From Thalassolituus sp006212115 (GTDB taxonomy: Bacteria > Pseudomonadota > Gammaproteobacteria > Pseudomonadales > Oceanobacteraceae), in the NCBI RefSeq assembly GCF_040372045.1, contig NZ_BAABWH010000001.1: a stretch of DNA of 64,000 nt; one strand, written 5' to 3'. The notes below the pieces were generated by a model. It was not told the origin of the DNA and ran no database searches. It saw nothing but the letters and a program-made list of their open reading frames with translations. Numbering within the stretch: the first letter of the stretch is position 1; every line of letters starts with the position of its first letter. A program made the position numbers and the translations under genes. This document shows, one piece after another, positions 8,898-16,660 of this stretch.

Positions 8898-10111
8898 CAG
8901 GAAATTGCCTCTTCAGCATCTTTAATGGAGTGGTCAGGTTCCTCGGGGCCAGCCGTTCGGGCAAACACGCCTAACCTCCAGGCGACCATGACCACGGCAA
9001 CGATTCCAGCCGTTGCCGCTGCGAATACAGCGATATGGCTGACGTCTGAAACTAAGGCACCGGCAGCAAATGACGCCAGGATAATGCCGATATTCTGACC
9101 GAGATGAACGCGACTGAAGTCCTCGCCAAACCGTTCCGGTCGACTATGGGCAAACAGCAGGACCTCGATATGAACTACCCCCATAAACAGTCCCCAGCCG
9201 AAAATCAGCCGGCCAATAACCGTCCAAAGCGGATCGCCCAATCCTTGCAGAACCAGCCCGACCAGAATCACCAGCAAGCCACGAATAAGTAATTGCTGAC
9301 TGGTTAATTGAGGTGCTTTTATGCGCTGCCAAACGACAGTAAGCAGGGCAATGATTGCCGGAATGGCATAAACAAGACTGCTCGGGAATTCACCATTCCA
9401 GGGGGCAAAGCTGATGTCCGCCCAGTACAGAGTAAAAAATGGTCGGATCAGGAATACACTGAAATAAAACAACATTGCCACGACGGCCAATTTCATAACC
9501 ATCGGGCTTCGAGGGGTATCGGCTACTTCTGCAGGGGTGTATCCCGGCTCAGTCAGACGAATTTTCAACGCCAACATCAAGGCAATACAAATGACGATCT
9601 GCACCAGATCACTGGCGATCATGACCAGATACGCGTCGCGCCCATCCCAGAATTGCAGCAGATAGCCGCCGAGTACTGCACCACTAATAGTTCCGATATG
9701 CATCAGCACCGCAAACAGCGCGACAAATCCACCGATCTTCCCGGTACCTTCAAGGCGGATAGCAAATGGATAGATCAGCAGATAGCTGGCCTTCATCATC
9801 AACATCAATTGCGACACGATCCAGAAGGTCAGCAGTGATTCTGTGAGATAACACATAACCCCTAACACCGCCGACACGGATTGAGTGACCACCCACAGCG
9901 GCAACTCATGCCAGCGGCGCGCCACTTTTGCCCACAACGGAAAACACAGCATGACGGTCGTACAACAGGCAGCGATGTACCAACCCGCATGCGCAGGATC
10001 AGAGACCCCAAACGATTCTTCAAAGAATTGCGGATAAAAAGGTAACAGCATGGTGTCGGCCATCACCGACACCAGCGTCATCAGAATCAGGCTCCAGCGG
10101 ATGACTCTCAT
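8897..10111 (-). CDS. MFS transporter, likely siderophore exporter
   Basis: 404 residues with about twelve hydrophobic segments and major-facilitator features, for example 'FPLWAKVARRWHELPLWV' after helix 2, the usual place of the A-loop motif. It sits between the monooxygenase (4-bp ATGA overlap) and the synthetase (1-bp overlap), so the three are translationally coupled. Position inside a hydroxamate biosynthesis operon suggests export of the finished siderophore across the inner membrane. Import is less likely because no periplasmic or outer-membrane receptor gene is near. Confidence 0.85.
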   Translation of the reverse strand: MRVIRWSLILMTLVSVMADTMLLPFYPQFFEESFGVSDPAHAGWYIAACCTTVMLCFPLWAKVARRWHELPLWVVTQSVSAVLGVMCYLTESLLTFWIVSQLMLMMKASYLLIYPFAIRLEGTGKIGGFVALFAVLMHIGTISGAVLGGYLLQFWDGRDAYLVMIASDLVQIVICIALMLALKIRLTEPGYTPAEVADTPRSPMVMKLAVVAMLFYFSVFLIRPFFTLYWADISFAPWNGEFPSSLVYAIPAIIALLTVVWQRIKAPQLTSQQLLIRGLLVILVGLVLQGLGDPLWTVIGRLIFGWGLFMGVVHIEVLLFAHSRPERFGEDFSRVHLGQNIGIILASFAAGALVSDVSHIAVFAAATAGIVAVVMVAWRLGVFARTAGPEEPDHSIKDAEEAIS

Positions 10112-11460
10112 AAAGAAAAGACATCCTCAGGAGAAGAAGCCAATACCGATTTAATGTCAGCACCACCCTCTTCCGGCACACCAAACTGCTGGAAGGCGAT
10201 ACGCTGCTCGATAGGGTAATGCTCTGTCCCGGTAATTTCCTTAATCAGGTAGCTGTTACGATAACAAGCCATACCAAGGTCCGGTGAAACAAACCCGTGA
10301 GTATGTAATTCGGCGTTCTGCACGAAGAGACGAGAATTGTCTTTATCAATGGCGTAGTTGCGCGCCACATCGAATCGGCCCTGACTGTCCCAACGAATCT
10401 GCCCACGTAGCCCTTCCAGAAAGTCGGGTAACTGGTAACGGTAACCCGTCGCCAGCACAACCGCCGAGGTATCCAGCGAGTACGACTTGTCCTGCTCATC
10501 GTGATGCAGCTTCAGCTTAATACCGGCCTCGGTATTTTCGGCATCACACAGTGTTGTATTGGTCAGCAGGTGCGTGGTGAAGTCAGATTGAAGGCGCTTA
10601 ACGTACAAAAGATCGTATATCTCATTAATCAGACACTCGTTAATGCCTTTGTAAAGATGCTTTTGCTTGGTGATCAGTTCATCACGCTTGGACGCGGGCA
10701 AGTTATAGAAGTAATCAACGTATTCCGGAGACGTCATTTCCAGCGTCAGTTTTGAATACTCCAGCGGGAAGAAACGCGGTGAGCGGGTAACCCAGTTGAG
10801 CTCATAGTCGTGATCATCAATTTCCTGCAGCAGATCATGATAGATCTCAGCCGCACTCTGGCCACTGCCGACGATGGTGATGGAAGACTGTTTCTGCAGC
10901 TCTTTCTTGCGGTGTAAATACGCAGAAGAATGAATAACAGTACCATCAAGCTCTTCGGTACATTCTGGAATATAAGGTACTGGCCCAGTGCCGAGAACCA
11001 GTTTGCGAGCGAGTGTAATGGTTTTTGATCCATCTTCTTGCTGGGCTTTGATTTCGTACAGGTCCCGCTCTTTATCAAAGCGCACATCCTGCACGCAGTG
11101 ACGGAAGCGAATATTACTGACCTGTTCTGACGCCCATTGACAGTATTGGTGATATTCACGGCGGGCCAGAAAGAAATCTTCGCGAATATAGAATGAATAA
11201 ATACGCCCCTGCTGCTTGATATAGCTCAAGAAGCTCAGCGGGTGAGTCGGGTCCGCCAGAGTCACGAGGTCTGACATAAATGGCGTCTGCATGTGCGTGC
11301 TTTCCAGCATCATACCCGGGTGCCATTTGAACTCGCCGCGCTGTTCAAAGAACACCGACTTTACGTCACTCAACGTGTCGGTCAGACAGGCCAATCCCAG
11401 ATTAAATGGACCAAGGCCGATCCCTGCAAAGTCGAATATTTCTTGTGTTGATGTGCTCAT
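10108..11460 (-). CDS. FAD/NADPH diamine or lysine N-monooxygenase (BibB/DesB/IucD family)
   Basis: 450 residues, normal length for N-hydroxylating flavoprotein monooxygenases. The FAD motif is GIGLGPFNLGLA near residue 14, the NADPH motif GSGQSAAEIY near residue 198, and the C-terminal ATGY motif near residue 347. The enzyme hydroxylates a terminal amine, here presumably cadaverine or putrescine made by the neighbouring decarboxylase, to give the hydroxamate precursor. It overlaps the upstream decarboxylase stop by 4 bp (ATGA) and the downstream MFS start by 4 bp. Lysine or ornithine as substrate cannot be excluded. Confidence 0.9.
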   Translation of the reverse strand: MSTSTQEIFDFAGIGLGPFNLGLACLTDTLSDVKSVFFEQRGEFKWHPGMMLESTHMQTPFMSDLVTLADPTHPLSFLSYIKQQGRIYSFYIREDFFLARREYHQYCQWASEQVSNIRFRHCVQDVRFDKERDLYEIKAQQEDGSKTITLARKLVLGTGPVPYIPECTEELDGTVIHSSAYLHRKKELQKQSSITIVGSGQSAAEIYHDLLQEIDDHDYELNWVTRSPRFFPLEYSKLTLEMTSPEYVDYFYNLPASKRDELITKQKHLYKGINECLINEIYDLLYVKRLQSDFTTHLLTNTTLCDAENTEAGIKLKLHHDEQDKSYSLDTSAVVLATGYRYQLPDFLEGLRGQIRWDSQGRFDVARNYAIDKDNSRLFVQNAELHTHGFVSPDLGMACYRNSYLIKEITGTEHYPIEQRIAFQQFGVPEEGGADIKSVLASSPEDVFSL

Positions 11461-13022
11461 TTTGATGACTCCACAGAGTTTACGTTAGCCGCATTTAACC
11501 TTTCCCAAAGACCCGCACCGATGGTGCGAATCTGGCCAATGATGTACTGAATGTCCTCCATCGACGTTTCCGAATTCAGGACAGTAAATTTCAGATACTG
11601 GGCGCCTTTTACTTTGGTCCCAGCGATCAAAGCCGCACCGCCCGAGAACAGGGCTTTGCGGATCTGACGATTGCATTCGTTAAGCGTGTCACCCTCTGTC
11701 GCGTTCGCCGGCAAATAGCGGAAAACAATGGCACTGATGGAAGGCTCATGCAGGCACTCGACATCCTCAAGAGTTTCCATCCAGCGATGGAACGCGCGCG
11801 CCGAATCGATGACAGCATCAAACTCTTTGCCAATGCCTTCCGCACCCACTTCCCGCAACGTCATCCACAGCTTCAGAGCATCGAAACGACGGGTCGTCTG
11901 AATGCTTTTATTGACCAGGTCTGGCGTGCCTTCCTGCGCTGCGCTCAGAGGGTTCAGATAATCAGCGTGGTGTGTAACCACATTCAGGTGACTCTTATCG
12001 CGTGCAAAGAAACCGCTGCACGCAACGGGCTGGAAAAACGACTTATGGAAGTCCACGGTGACAGAATCGGCGAACTCAATACCACCGATGAGAGAGTTGT
12101 ATTTCTGCGAAACCAACAGACCACAACCGTAGGCTGCATCAACGTGCATCCAGATATGATTCTGCTCACAGATTTCTGCAATCGCAGGCAGTGGGTCGAC
12201 ACTACCGAAATCCGTTGTCCCCGCAGTCGCCACCACAGCCAAGGGGATTAAATCCTGCATCTGCGCGTCGTGAATCGCCTCTGAAAGCGCTTTGGCATCC
12301 ATGCGGAATGCCGAATCGCCCGCAACCGGCACAACCGAGTCGTACCCCAACCCCAACATGGCAGCCGCCTTACGCACACTGAAGTGGCTGTACTCAGAGG
12401 TAAATATACGGAAACGATGAGCACACGCTGGCAGGCCTTTTTCTTTGATGGAATAGCCGCCAAGGTAGCGCAGCGCGTAGTTATCCCGCGCCAGTAGCAT
12501 GCCCATCAGATTGGATTGCGTACCACCACTGGTGAAGATGCCGTCAGCATTTTCACCAAGGCCAATGCGACCAATGGTCCAATCCACCAGCTTTTGCTCA
12601 ATCAGGGTCGCACCCGCGCTCTGGTCCCAGGTATCGACTGAGGTATTAATCGCGGCTTGAATGGTTTCGGCCGTCACCGCAGGCAAGGCCACTGGGCAAT
12701 TCAGATGAGCAACATAACGTGGATGATGAAAATAAACCGCATCGCGCAGGTAAACACGCGATAACTCGTCCAATACATCAGACGAGGAACCGAGCGGTTG
12801 GGACAGATCAATATCCCGCACTTCAGGTGACAACTCAGCAGGCGTTATACCGGAAAATGGCTGAGATACCGATTCGAGGTGACGTTTCACCAACGATACG
12901 GCCTCTTGCGTGCGCTGCTGGTACTCCTCAGCCAAACACGATCGGAACATGGGAAGCGGTGTAAGAGCGGATAAACCTGATTCAGCACACCAGGACAACG
13001 TCAGACTCGGATCATTCTGCAT
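11457..13022 (-). CDS. PLP-dependent group II decarboxylase (BibA/DesA-like, probably lysine or ornithine decarboxylase)
   Basis: 521 residues of the pyridoxal-phosphate group II decarboxylase fold. Asp295 in WMHVDAAYG and the Schiff-base Lys327 in VDFHKSFF are visible, as is the phosphate-binding GIFTSGGTQSN near residue 161. Group II members include DesA (lysine to cadaverine), glutamate and L-2,4-diaminobutyrate decarboxylases. The context, first gene of a hydroxamate operon with a diamine monooxygenase, favours cadaverine production. A strong ribosome site AGGAG lies 6 bases before the ATG. It is the promoter-proximal gene of the operon. Confidence 0.88.
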   Translation of the reverse strand: MQNDPSLTLSWCAESGLSALTPLPMFRSCLAEEYQQRTQEAVSLVKRHLESVSQPFSGITPAELSPEVRDIDLSQPLGSSSDVLDELSRVYLRDAVYFHHPRYVAHLNCPVALPAVTAETIQAAINTSVDTWDQSAGATLIEQKLVDWTIGRIGLGENADGIFTSGGTQSNLMGMLLARDNYALRYLGGYSIKEKGLPACAHRFRIFTSEYSHFSVRKAAAMLGLGYDSVVPVAGDSAFRMDAKALSEAIHDAQMQDLIPLAVVATAGTTDFGSVDPLPAIAEICEQNHIWMHVDAAYGCGLLVSQKYNSLIGGIEFADSVTVDFHKSFFQPVACSGFFARDKSHLNVVTHHADYLNPLSAAQEGTPDLVNKSIQTTRRFDALKLWMTLREVGAEGIGKEFDAVIDSARAFHRWMETLEDVECLHEPSISAIVFRYLPANATEGDTLNECNRQIRKALFSGGAALIAGTKVKGAQYLKFTVLNSETSMEDIQYIIGQIRTIGAGLWERLNAANVNSVESSK

Positions 13023-13095
13023 CTACTACTCCTACTTCCCTATCCTACCTTTCAGAGCGTGCACACTACTGAAATTGTTAGTTTATGTAAAGCTA

Positions 13096-13131
13096 AATGC
13101 AAACTATATACATTACGCTAAGTATTACCAA
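13096..13131 (-). promoter_or_regulatory. Sigma70-like promoter with overlapping Fur-like dyad for the siderophore operon
   Basis: Read on the minus strand, TTGGTA (13131-13126) is followed after exactly 17 bases by TATAGT (13108-13103), a good sigma70 pair about 80 bases before the decarboxylase ATG. A 19-bp imperfect dyad, AATGTATATAGTTTGCATT (13114-13096), covers the -10 element. Its AATG...CATT ends fit the core of a Fur box but the centre is poor. Iron-dependent repression is therefore an inference from position and gene content. Confidence 0.4.
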
Positions 13132-13259
13132 CACTTTTTATGACAGGAAGATGATATAGCCAGTATCCGAGGGTTAGTTGTGACGGAGGAATTAAGACGT
13201 TAGAGACTTGAATTAAATAACTATCCCCTCATATAGAGCGGACAACCGAGGAGACCGTT

Positions 13260-13694
13260 ATGCACACAACCTGCCCCGATTGCGGCGCCATTAATCGCAT
13301 CCCAGAGGACAAACGCAATCAGCCGGGACAATGTGGCAAGTGCAAAAGCACGTTGTTCACCGGTACAGTAGTCGAGCTCAATGATGCCAGCTTCCGACGT
13401 TTTATCGCGAAGAACGACCTACCTGTCGTCGTCGACTTCTGGGCAAGTTGGTGTGGTCCATGCCAGATGATGGCGCCAATCTTCAAAGAGGTCGCAGCGA
13501 CCCTGCCGTTCCAGGCACGATTTGCGAAAGTGAATACGGAACACGCACAACAGACGGCTGCACAATTCGCAATCCGTAGCATTCCGACCTTACTGGTATT
13601 CAAAAATGGGGAAGTGGTCGATCAACTGGCAGGCGCATTGCCCGCTCAGCAACTGAAGCAGTGGGTTCAGCAGGCGTTAATCAAAGCCCGCTGA
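13260..13694 (+). CDS. trxC: Thioredoxin TrxC (thioredoxin 2)
   Basis: 144 residues, the usual TrxC length. The N-terminal zinc motif has C5/C8 and C25/C28 (CPDC and CGKC). The thioredoxin domain carries the catalytic WCGPC (C65, C68) and the cis-proline stretch RSIPTLLVFKNG. TrxC reduces protein disulfides in the cytoplasm, typically under oxidative stress. The ATG follows a GAGGAG ribosome site. The gene diverges from the siderophore operon across a 237-bp spacer and its end converges with the response regulator gene 10 bp away. Confidence 0.95.
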   Translation: MHTTCPDCGAINRIPEDKRNQPGQCGKCKSTLFTGTVVELNDASFRRFIAKNDLPVVVDFWASWCGPCQMMAPIFKEVAATLPFQARFAKVNTEHAQQTAAQFAIRSIPTLLVFKNGEVVDQLAGALPAQQLKQWVQQALIKAR

Positions 13695-13704
13695 TGCAGT
13701 GAAG

Positions 13705-14838
13705 TCAGGCGGTCTGCTCCCCACCGCTGACAACGTATTCTATCGCCTGCATGACCGGCTCCAGATCTTCCTGCCAATCCATAGCCTCGTTGTAGAGACC
13801 CTCGAGGCTTTTCAGAAAATCCATCACCAGACTTAACATGCGCTCTTCCTGCTCTTCATGCAGCCCCAGTGTGAGCAGCTCTTCCCGCAGTTCCAGTTTT
13901 ACGTCGTCGCGCTCGCTGGCTGCACGCGCTTTCATCTGATCCTGACGATGCTGCACATCGATCAATGCCTGTTTCACATCCGCCACTACATCCAGCAGCT
14001 TGTCCTTCTGACGCAGGCGCTCTTCCATATTCAGGCTACTGACACGCGCATCCGCCGCACTTAACACCACTGCGAGGTGATCTTTAATACGACCAAAACG
14101 CGCCGCATCTTCATAAGGGGTATTTTTGATAAGCAGCGACGTTCGCGGATAATTCACCAGCATGCGGCGTCCAAACTCCATAATACGACCACCACCATGG
14201 CCTGACTGCATCAGGTCTTGCTCTAAGGGCGACGTTGACCCGGCATGCGAGTAATAATGCGGCCACTCATCGCCTTCAAGCCAACACGAAAAGACTGCAT
14301 TCAACCCAAACCGTGAAAGCAAACTCAGAAGCGCCTGCGCCAGCTCGTCGAGCTTCTGGCACATGGATATCTGTTCCATAAAGCGCACGATTTCCCCCTG
14401 CTCAGCAGAGTGTGTCATTGCTTCAAATGCCGCTTGTTTGGCGTTCTCGGCGCTGTCGAGAAGTTCCCGTTCGTAACGTCGCTGATGCATGGCACGGGTT
14501 ACTTTCGCCTGCAAGTCAGCCACATCGAAAGGCTTACTCACGTAGTCGTCTACACCCGCCTCGTATATCGCTAATCGCGTATCGATATTCAGGTTATCGC
14601 CAACATAAATTACGGGGATACCGGCAGTATTGGGATGCTCCCGTAACATGCGGAACAGCTCATCGTCGCTGCTTCCCATGCCTGATCCGTCGAGCACAAT
14701 GCAGTCCGACTCTTTATCGCCGGAGGCGAGAAATTCCTCGACATTACTGAATCCGGATACATCCAGATGACTGAGAATATGACCCAGTAGAGACACCGAA
14801 TGCTTTTCGCTGTCCAGAACAACAACCTTACCTGGCAT
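13705..14838 (-). CDS. Response regulator: REC domain plus uncharacterised C-terminal region
   Basis: Start chosen at 14838 because AGGAAGGAA precedes it; a longer frame to 14907 has no ribosome site. The 377-residue product begins with a receiver domain (MPGKVVVLDSEK, phospho-acceptor Asp in DCIVLDGSG, Lys in YVSKPF). Residues about 130-377 match no output domain I know. They are mostly helical, with a charged coiled-coil around 290-345, and a middle part (LSLLSRFGLNAVFSCWLEG) that may be a degenerate GAF-like sensor. No DNA-binding, GGDEF, EAL or kinase motif is seen. No histidine kinase gene is adjacent. Function unknown beyond phospho-signal reception. Confidence 0.75.
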   Translation of the reverse strand: MPGKVVVLDSEKHSVSLLGHILSHLDVSGFSNVEEFLASGDKESDCIVLDGSGMGSSDDELFRMLREHPNTAGIPVIYVGDNLNIDTRLAIYEAGVDDYVSKPFDVADLQAKVTRAMHQRRYERELLDSAENAKQAAFEAMTHSAEQGEIVRFMEQISMCQKLDELAQALLSLLSRFGLNAVFSCWLEGDEWPHYYSHAGSTSPLEQDLMQSGHGGGRIMEFGRRMLVNYPRTSLLIKNTPYEDAARFGRIKDHLAVVLSAADARVSSLNMEERLRQKDKLLDVVADVKQALIDVQHRQDQMKARAASERDDVKLELREELLTLGLHEEQEERMLSLVMDFLKSLEGLYNEAMDWQEDLEPVMQAIEYVVSGGEQTA

Positions 14839-15046
14839 TTCCTTCCTCTTGGCTGAAAAAACTACATGCTTGTTGAGATACTTATAAATAAAGACCACAA
14901 GCTGCAATCCGTCCAGACAAGTAACCCGCCATTTTGTAAGGAAAGCTAAGACTCAGCTAAATAGCAGGAACTCACTACCCTGACCTGAGTCAATACAGAC
15001 GAACCCAGCCGAGATATTCTGGAGTTATCCCTACAGGAGATACGCT

Positions 15047-15286
15047 ATGAACGTCGAACACCATGACCTCCACCACGACTTCCCTGATATGTCTGAACAA
15101 ATCCGGGAGCTGAAAATGAATGACCGCCATTTTGCCCGACTCTTCGATGAATACCACGAGCTCGATAAAGAAGTCAGGAAAATTGAAGAAGACACCACAC
15201 CCGCCTCAGACGACACACTGGACGCATTACGCGTTAAACGTGTGCACCTGAAAGACGACCTCTACGCCATGCTAAAAGAGGCATGA
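15047..15286 (+). CDS. YdcH family protein (DUF465)
   Basis: A 79-residue, highly charged helical protein with the DUF465 pattern: HHDFPDMSEQIRELKMNDRHFARLFDEYHELDKEV, shown here only by its elements 'HHDFP', 'FARLFDEYHELD' and 'LKDDLYAMLKEA'. The family is widespread and its function is unknown. The ATG follows ACAGGAG. It stands alone, converging with the outer-membrane factor gene three bases away. Confidence 0.9.
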   Translation: MNVEHHDLHHDFPDMSEQIRELKMNDRHFARLFDEYHELDKEVRKIEEDTTPASDDTLDALRVKRVHLKDDLYAMLKEA

Positions 15287-15289
15287 TTC

Positions 15290-16660
15290 TCAGGCCCTGG
15301 GGATGTCCCCCAGGGTCAGATACAAGGACACCAACGCAAGCAAGTAACTTTGGCGAGCACTGATCATGGCATCCTGTGCACTGAAGAAAGTTCGCTGTGC
15401 GCTTAACAGATTCGTGAAATCCGTGTCTCCGGAATCAAAACGGATCTGCGCAAGACTCAGCAGCCGCCGATTGTTATCCAGAACCGCCTCACTGTTTGCC
15501 AGCTCGTGAACCTGATAATCCAGCTCACTTAACGCATCCAGCGCTTCAACCATCGCCGCCGAGACCGTCGTGCGATATTCAATGCGCGCCACCCGCTCCG
15601 CGGATTCTGCCTGAGCAATCTGAGCCCGAATTTTCCCGCCGTCAATCAAAGGCATCGCCAGGCTCTCACCGAACGAAAGCGCCCACCCTGTCGGACTCAG
15701 CACGTCCGATGCAGACAAACCAGCACTCAGGCTCAACGACGGCCAACGGCTGGTTTCAGCTTGCCAGACCGACGCGTGGCTCTGCCACAATGCAATCGCA
15801 GCCTGCTGAATATCCGGACGTTGTGTCAAAAGCTGTGCAGGCTGAATATCCGCCACAGAAGGCAGGGTCAGCTCGTCCAAAGTCATCACCACCTCAGGTA
15901 CAGAGAGCTGCTGCGAACCAACCAGAAACGCCAAAGCCCGCTTCTGGTTAGCCAGACTGACCTCAAGGCCTGCTAGGCGGCTAAGCAATGACAGCGTTGT
16001 ATTCCGCTGCTGAGCGAGCTCGACACCGGAGACAACACCGGCCTCAAATTTCACCTGCATGATCCGCTCCAGCTCCTTGCTGGCAGCCAGGTTGCTGTTT
16101 GCCAGGCGCAGACTTTCCTGAGCCGCGATTAAGGCAATATATTGCTGCACGACTTGCCCTGTCAGGGTCATCTCAACGCTGCGCAGTGCCAGTCGCTGGC
16201 TTTCTAACGCCAGTTCGGCACTGTCGATATCCGTCGCCCGACGGGCCCAAAGATCTATTTCGTAACCTGCCGAAAAACTCAAGCTTGAGCTGTTTGCAAA
16301 ACCTGCATCGCTTTCATCCAGATTCCGACGCTGGCTAGCTCCCACGCGGGCAGACAGAGAAGGCCAGCTATCTGCTTTTGACTGGCGCAGAGACGCATTT
16401 GCGGCAGTTAAGCGCTCAACTGCGATCTGAACATCCGGGTTACCCTGCATGGCGGCATCCAACAAACCATTAAGCTCATCGCTCCCCAACTGGCGCCACC
16501 AATCCGCTGCAGGCGTCACCGCGTCACTCTGGTTGAACCATTCTTGCGGAGGCAGATCAACAGGCTCAGGTTCGAGGTTGCGCAACGGACTGCTACAGGA
16601 CACCAGCAGAGTCGATGCAGCAACGAACGCCAGTGAAGTAAGTCGTATTAACGGCATCAT
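15290..16660 (-). CDS. Outer-membrane efflux lipoprotein, NodT/TolC-like (OMF)
   Basis: 456 residues with lipobox LLVSC near residue 22 and two OEP-type helical repeats rich in Ala, Ser, Leu and Gln (for example ALESQRLALRSVEMTLTG and LLTQRPDIQQAAIALWQSH). The RPDI motif is typical of the NodT lipoprotein branch. It should form the outer-membrane channel for the MacAB-like pump encoded directly upstream. Its ATG touches the macB stop codon and the ribosome site GGAGG lies inside the end of macB, so translation is coupled. Confidence 0.9.
   Translation of the reverse strand: MMPLIRLTSLAFVAASTLLVSCSSPLRNLEPEPVDLPPQEWFNQSDAVTPAADWWRQLGSDELNGLLDAAMQGNPDVQIAVERLTAANASLRQSKADSWPSLSARVGASQRRNLDESDAGFANSSSLSFSAGYEIDLWARRATDIDSAELALESQRLALRSVEMTLTGQVVQQYIALIAAQESLRLANSNLAASKELERIMQVKFEAGVVSGVELAQQRNTTLSLLSRLAGLEVSLANQKRALAFLVGSQQLSVPEVVMTLDELTLPSVADIQPAQLLTQRPDIQQAAIALWQSHASVWQAETSRWPSLSLSAGLSASDVLSPTGWALSFGESLAMPLIDGGKIRAQIAQAESAERVARIEYRTTVSAAMVEALDALSELDYQVHELANSEAVLDNNRRLLSLAQIRFDSGDTDFTNLLSAQRTFFSAQDAMISARQSYLLALVSLYLTLGDIPRA
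15295..15315. terminator. Hairpin at converging gene ends (possible bidirectional terminator)
   Basis: CCCTGGGG (15295-15302) and CCCCAGGG (15308-15315) form a perfect 8-bp stem with a 5-base loop, within the last codons of the OMF gene and just after the ydcH stop. No T-run follows on either strand, so efficient intrinsic termination is doubtful. Confidence 0.35.

Noticed and set aside
7116..9098. Two long plus-strand frames (193 and 230 residues) opposite the synthetase and MFS genes
   Set aside because: They lie antisense to coherent enzyme and transporter genes; their translations are basic and show no domain.
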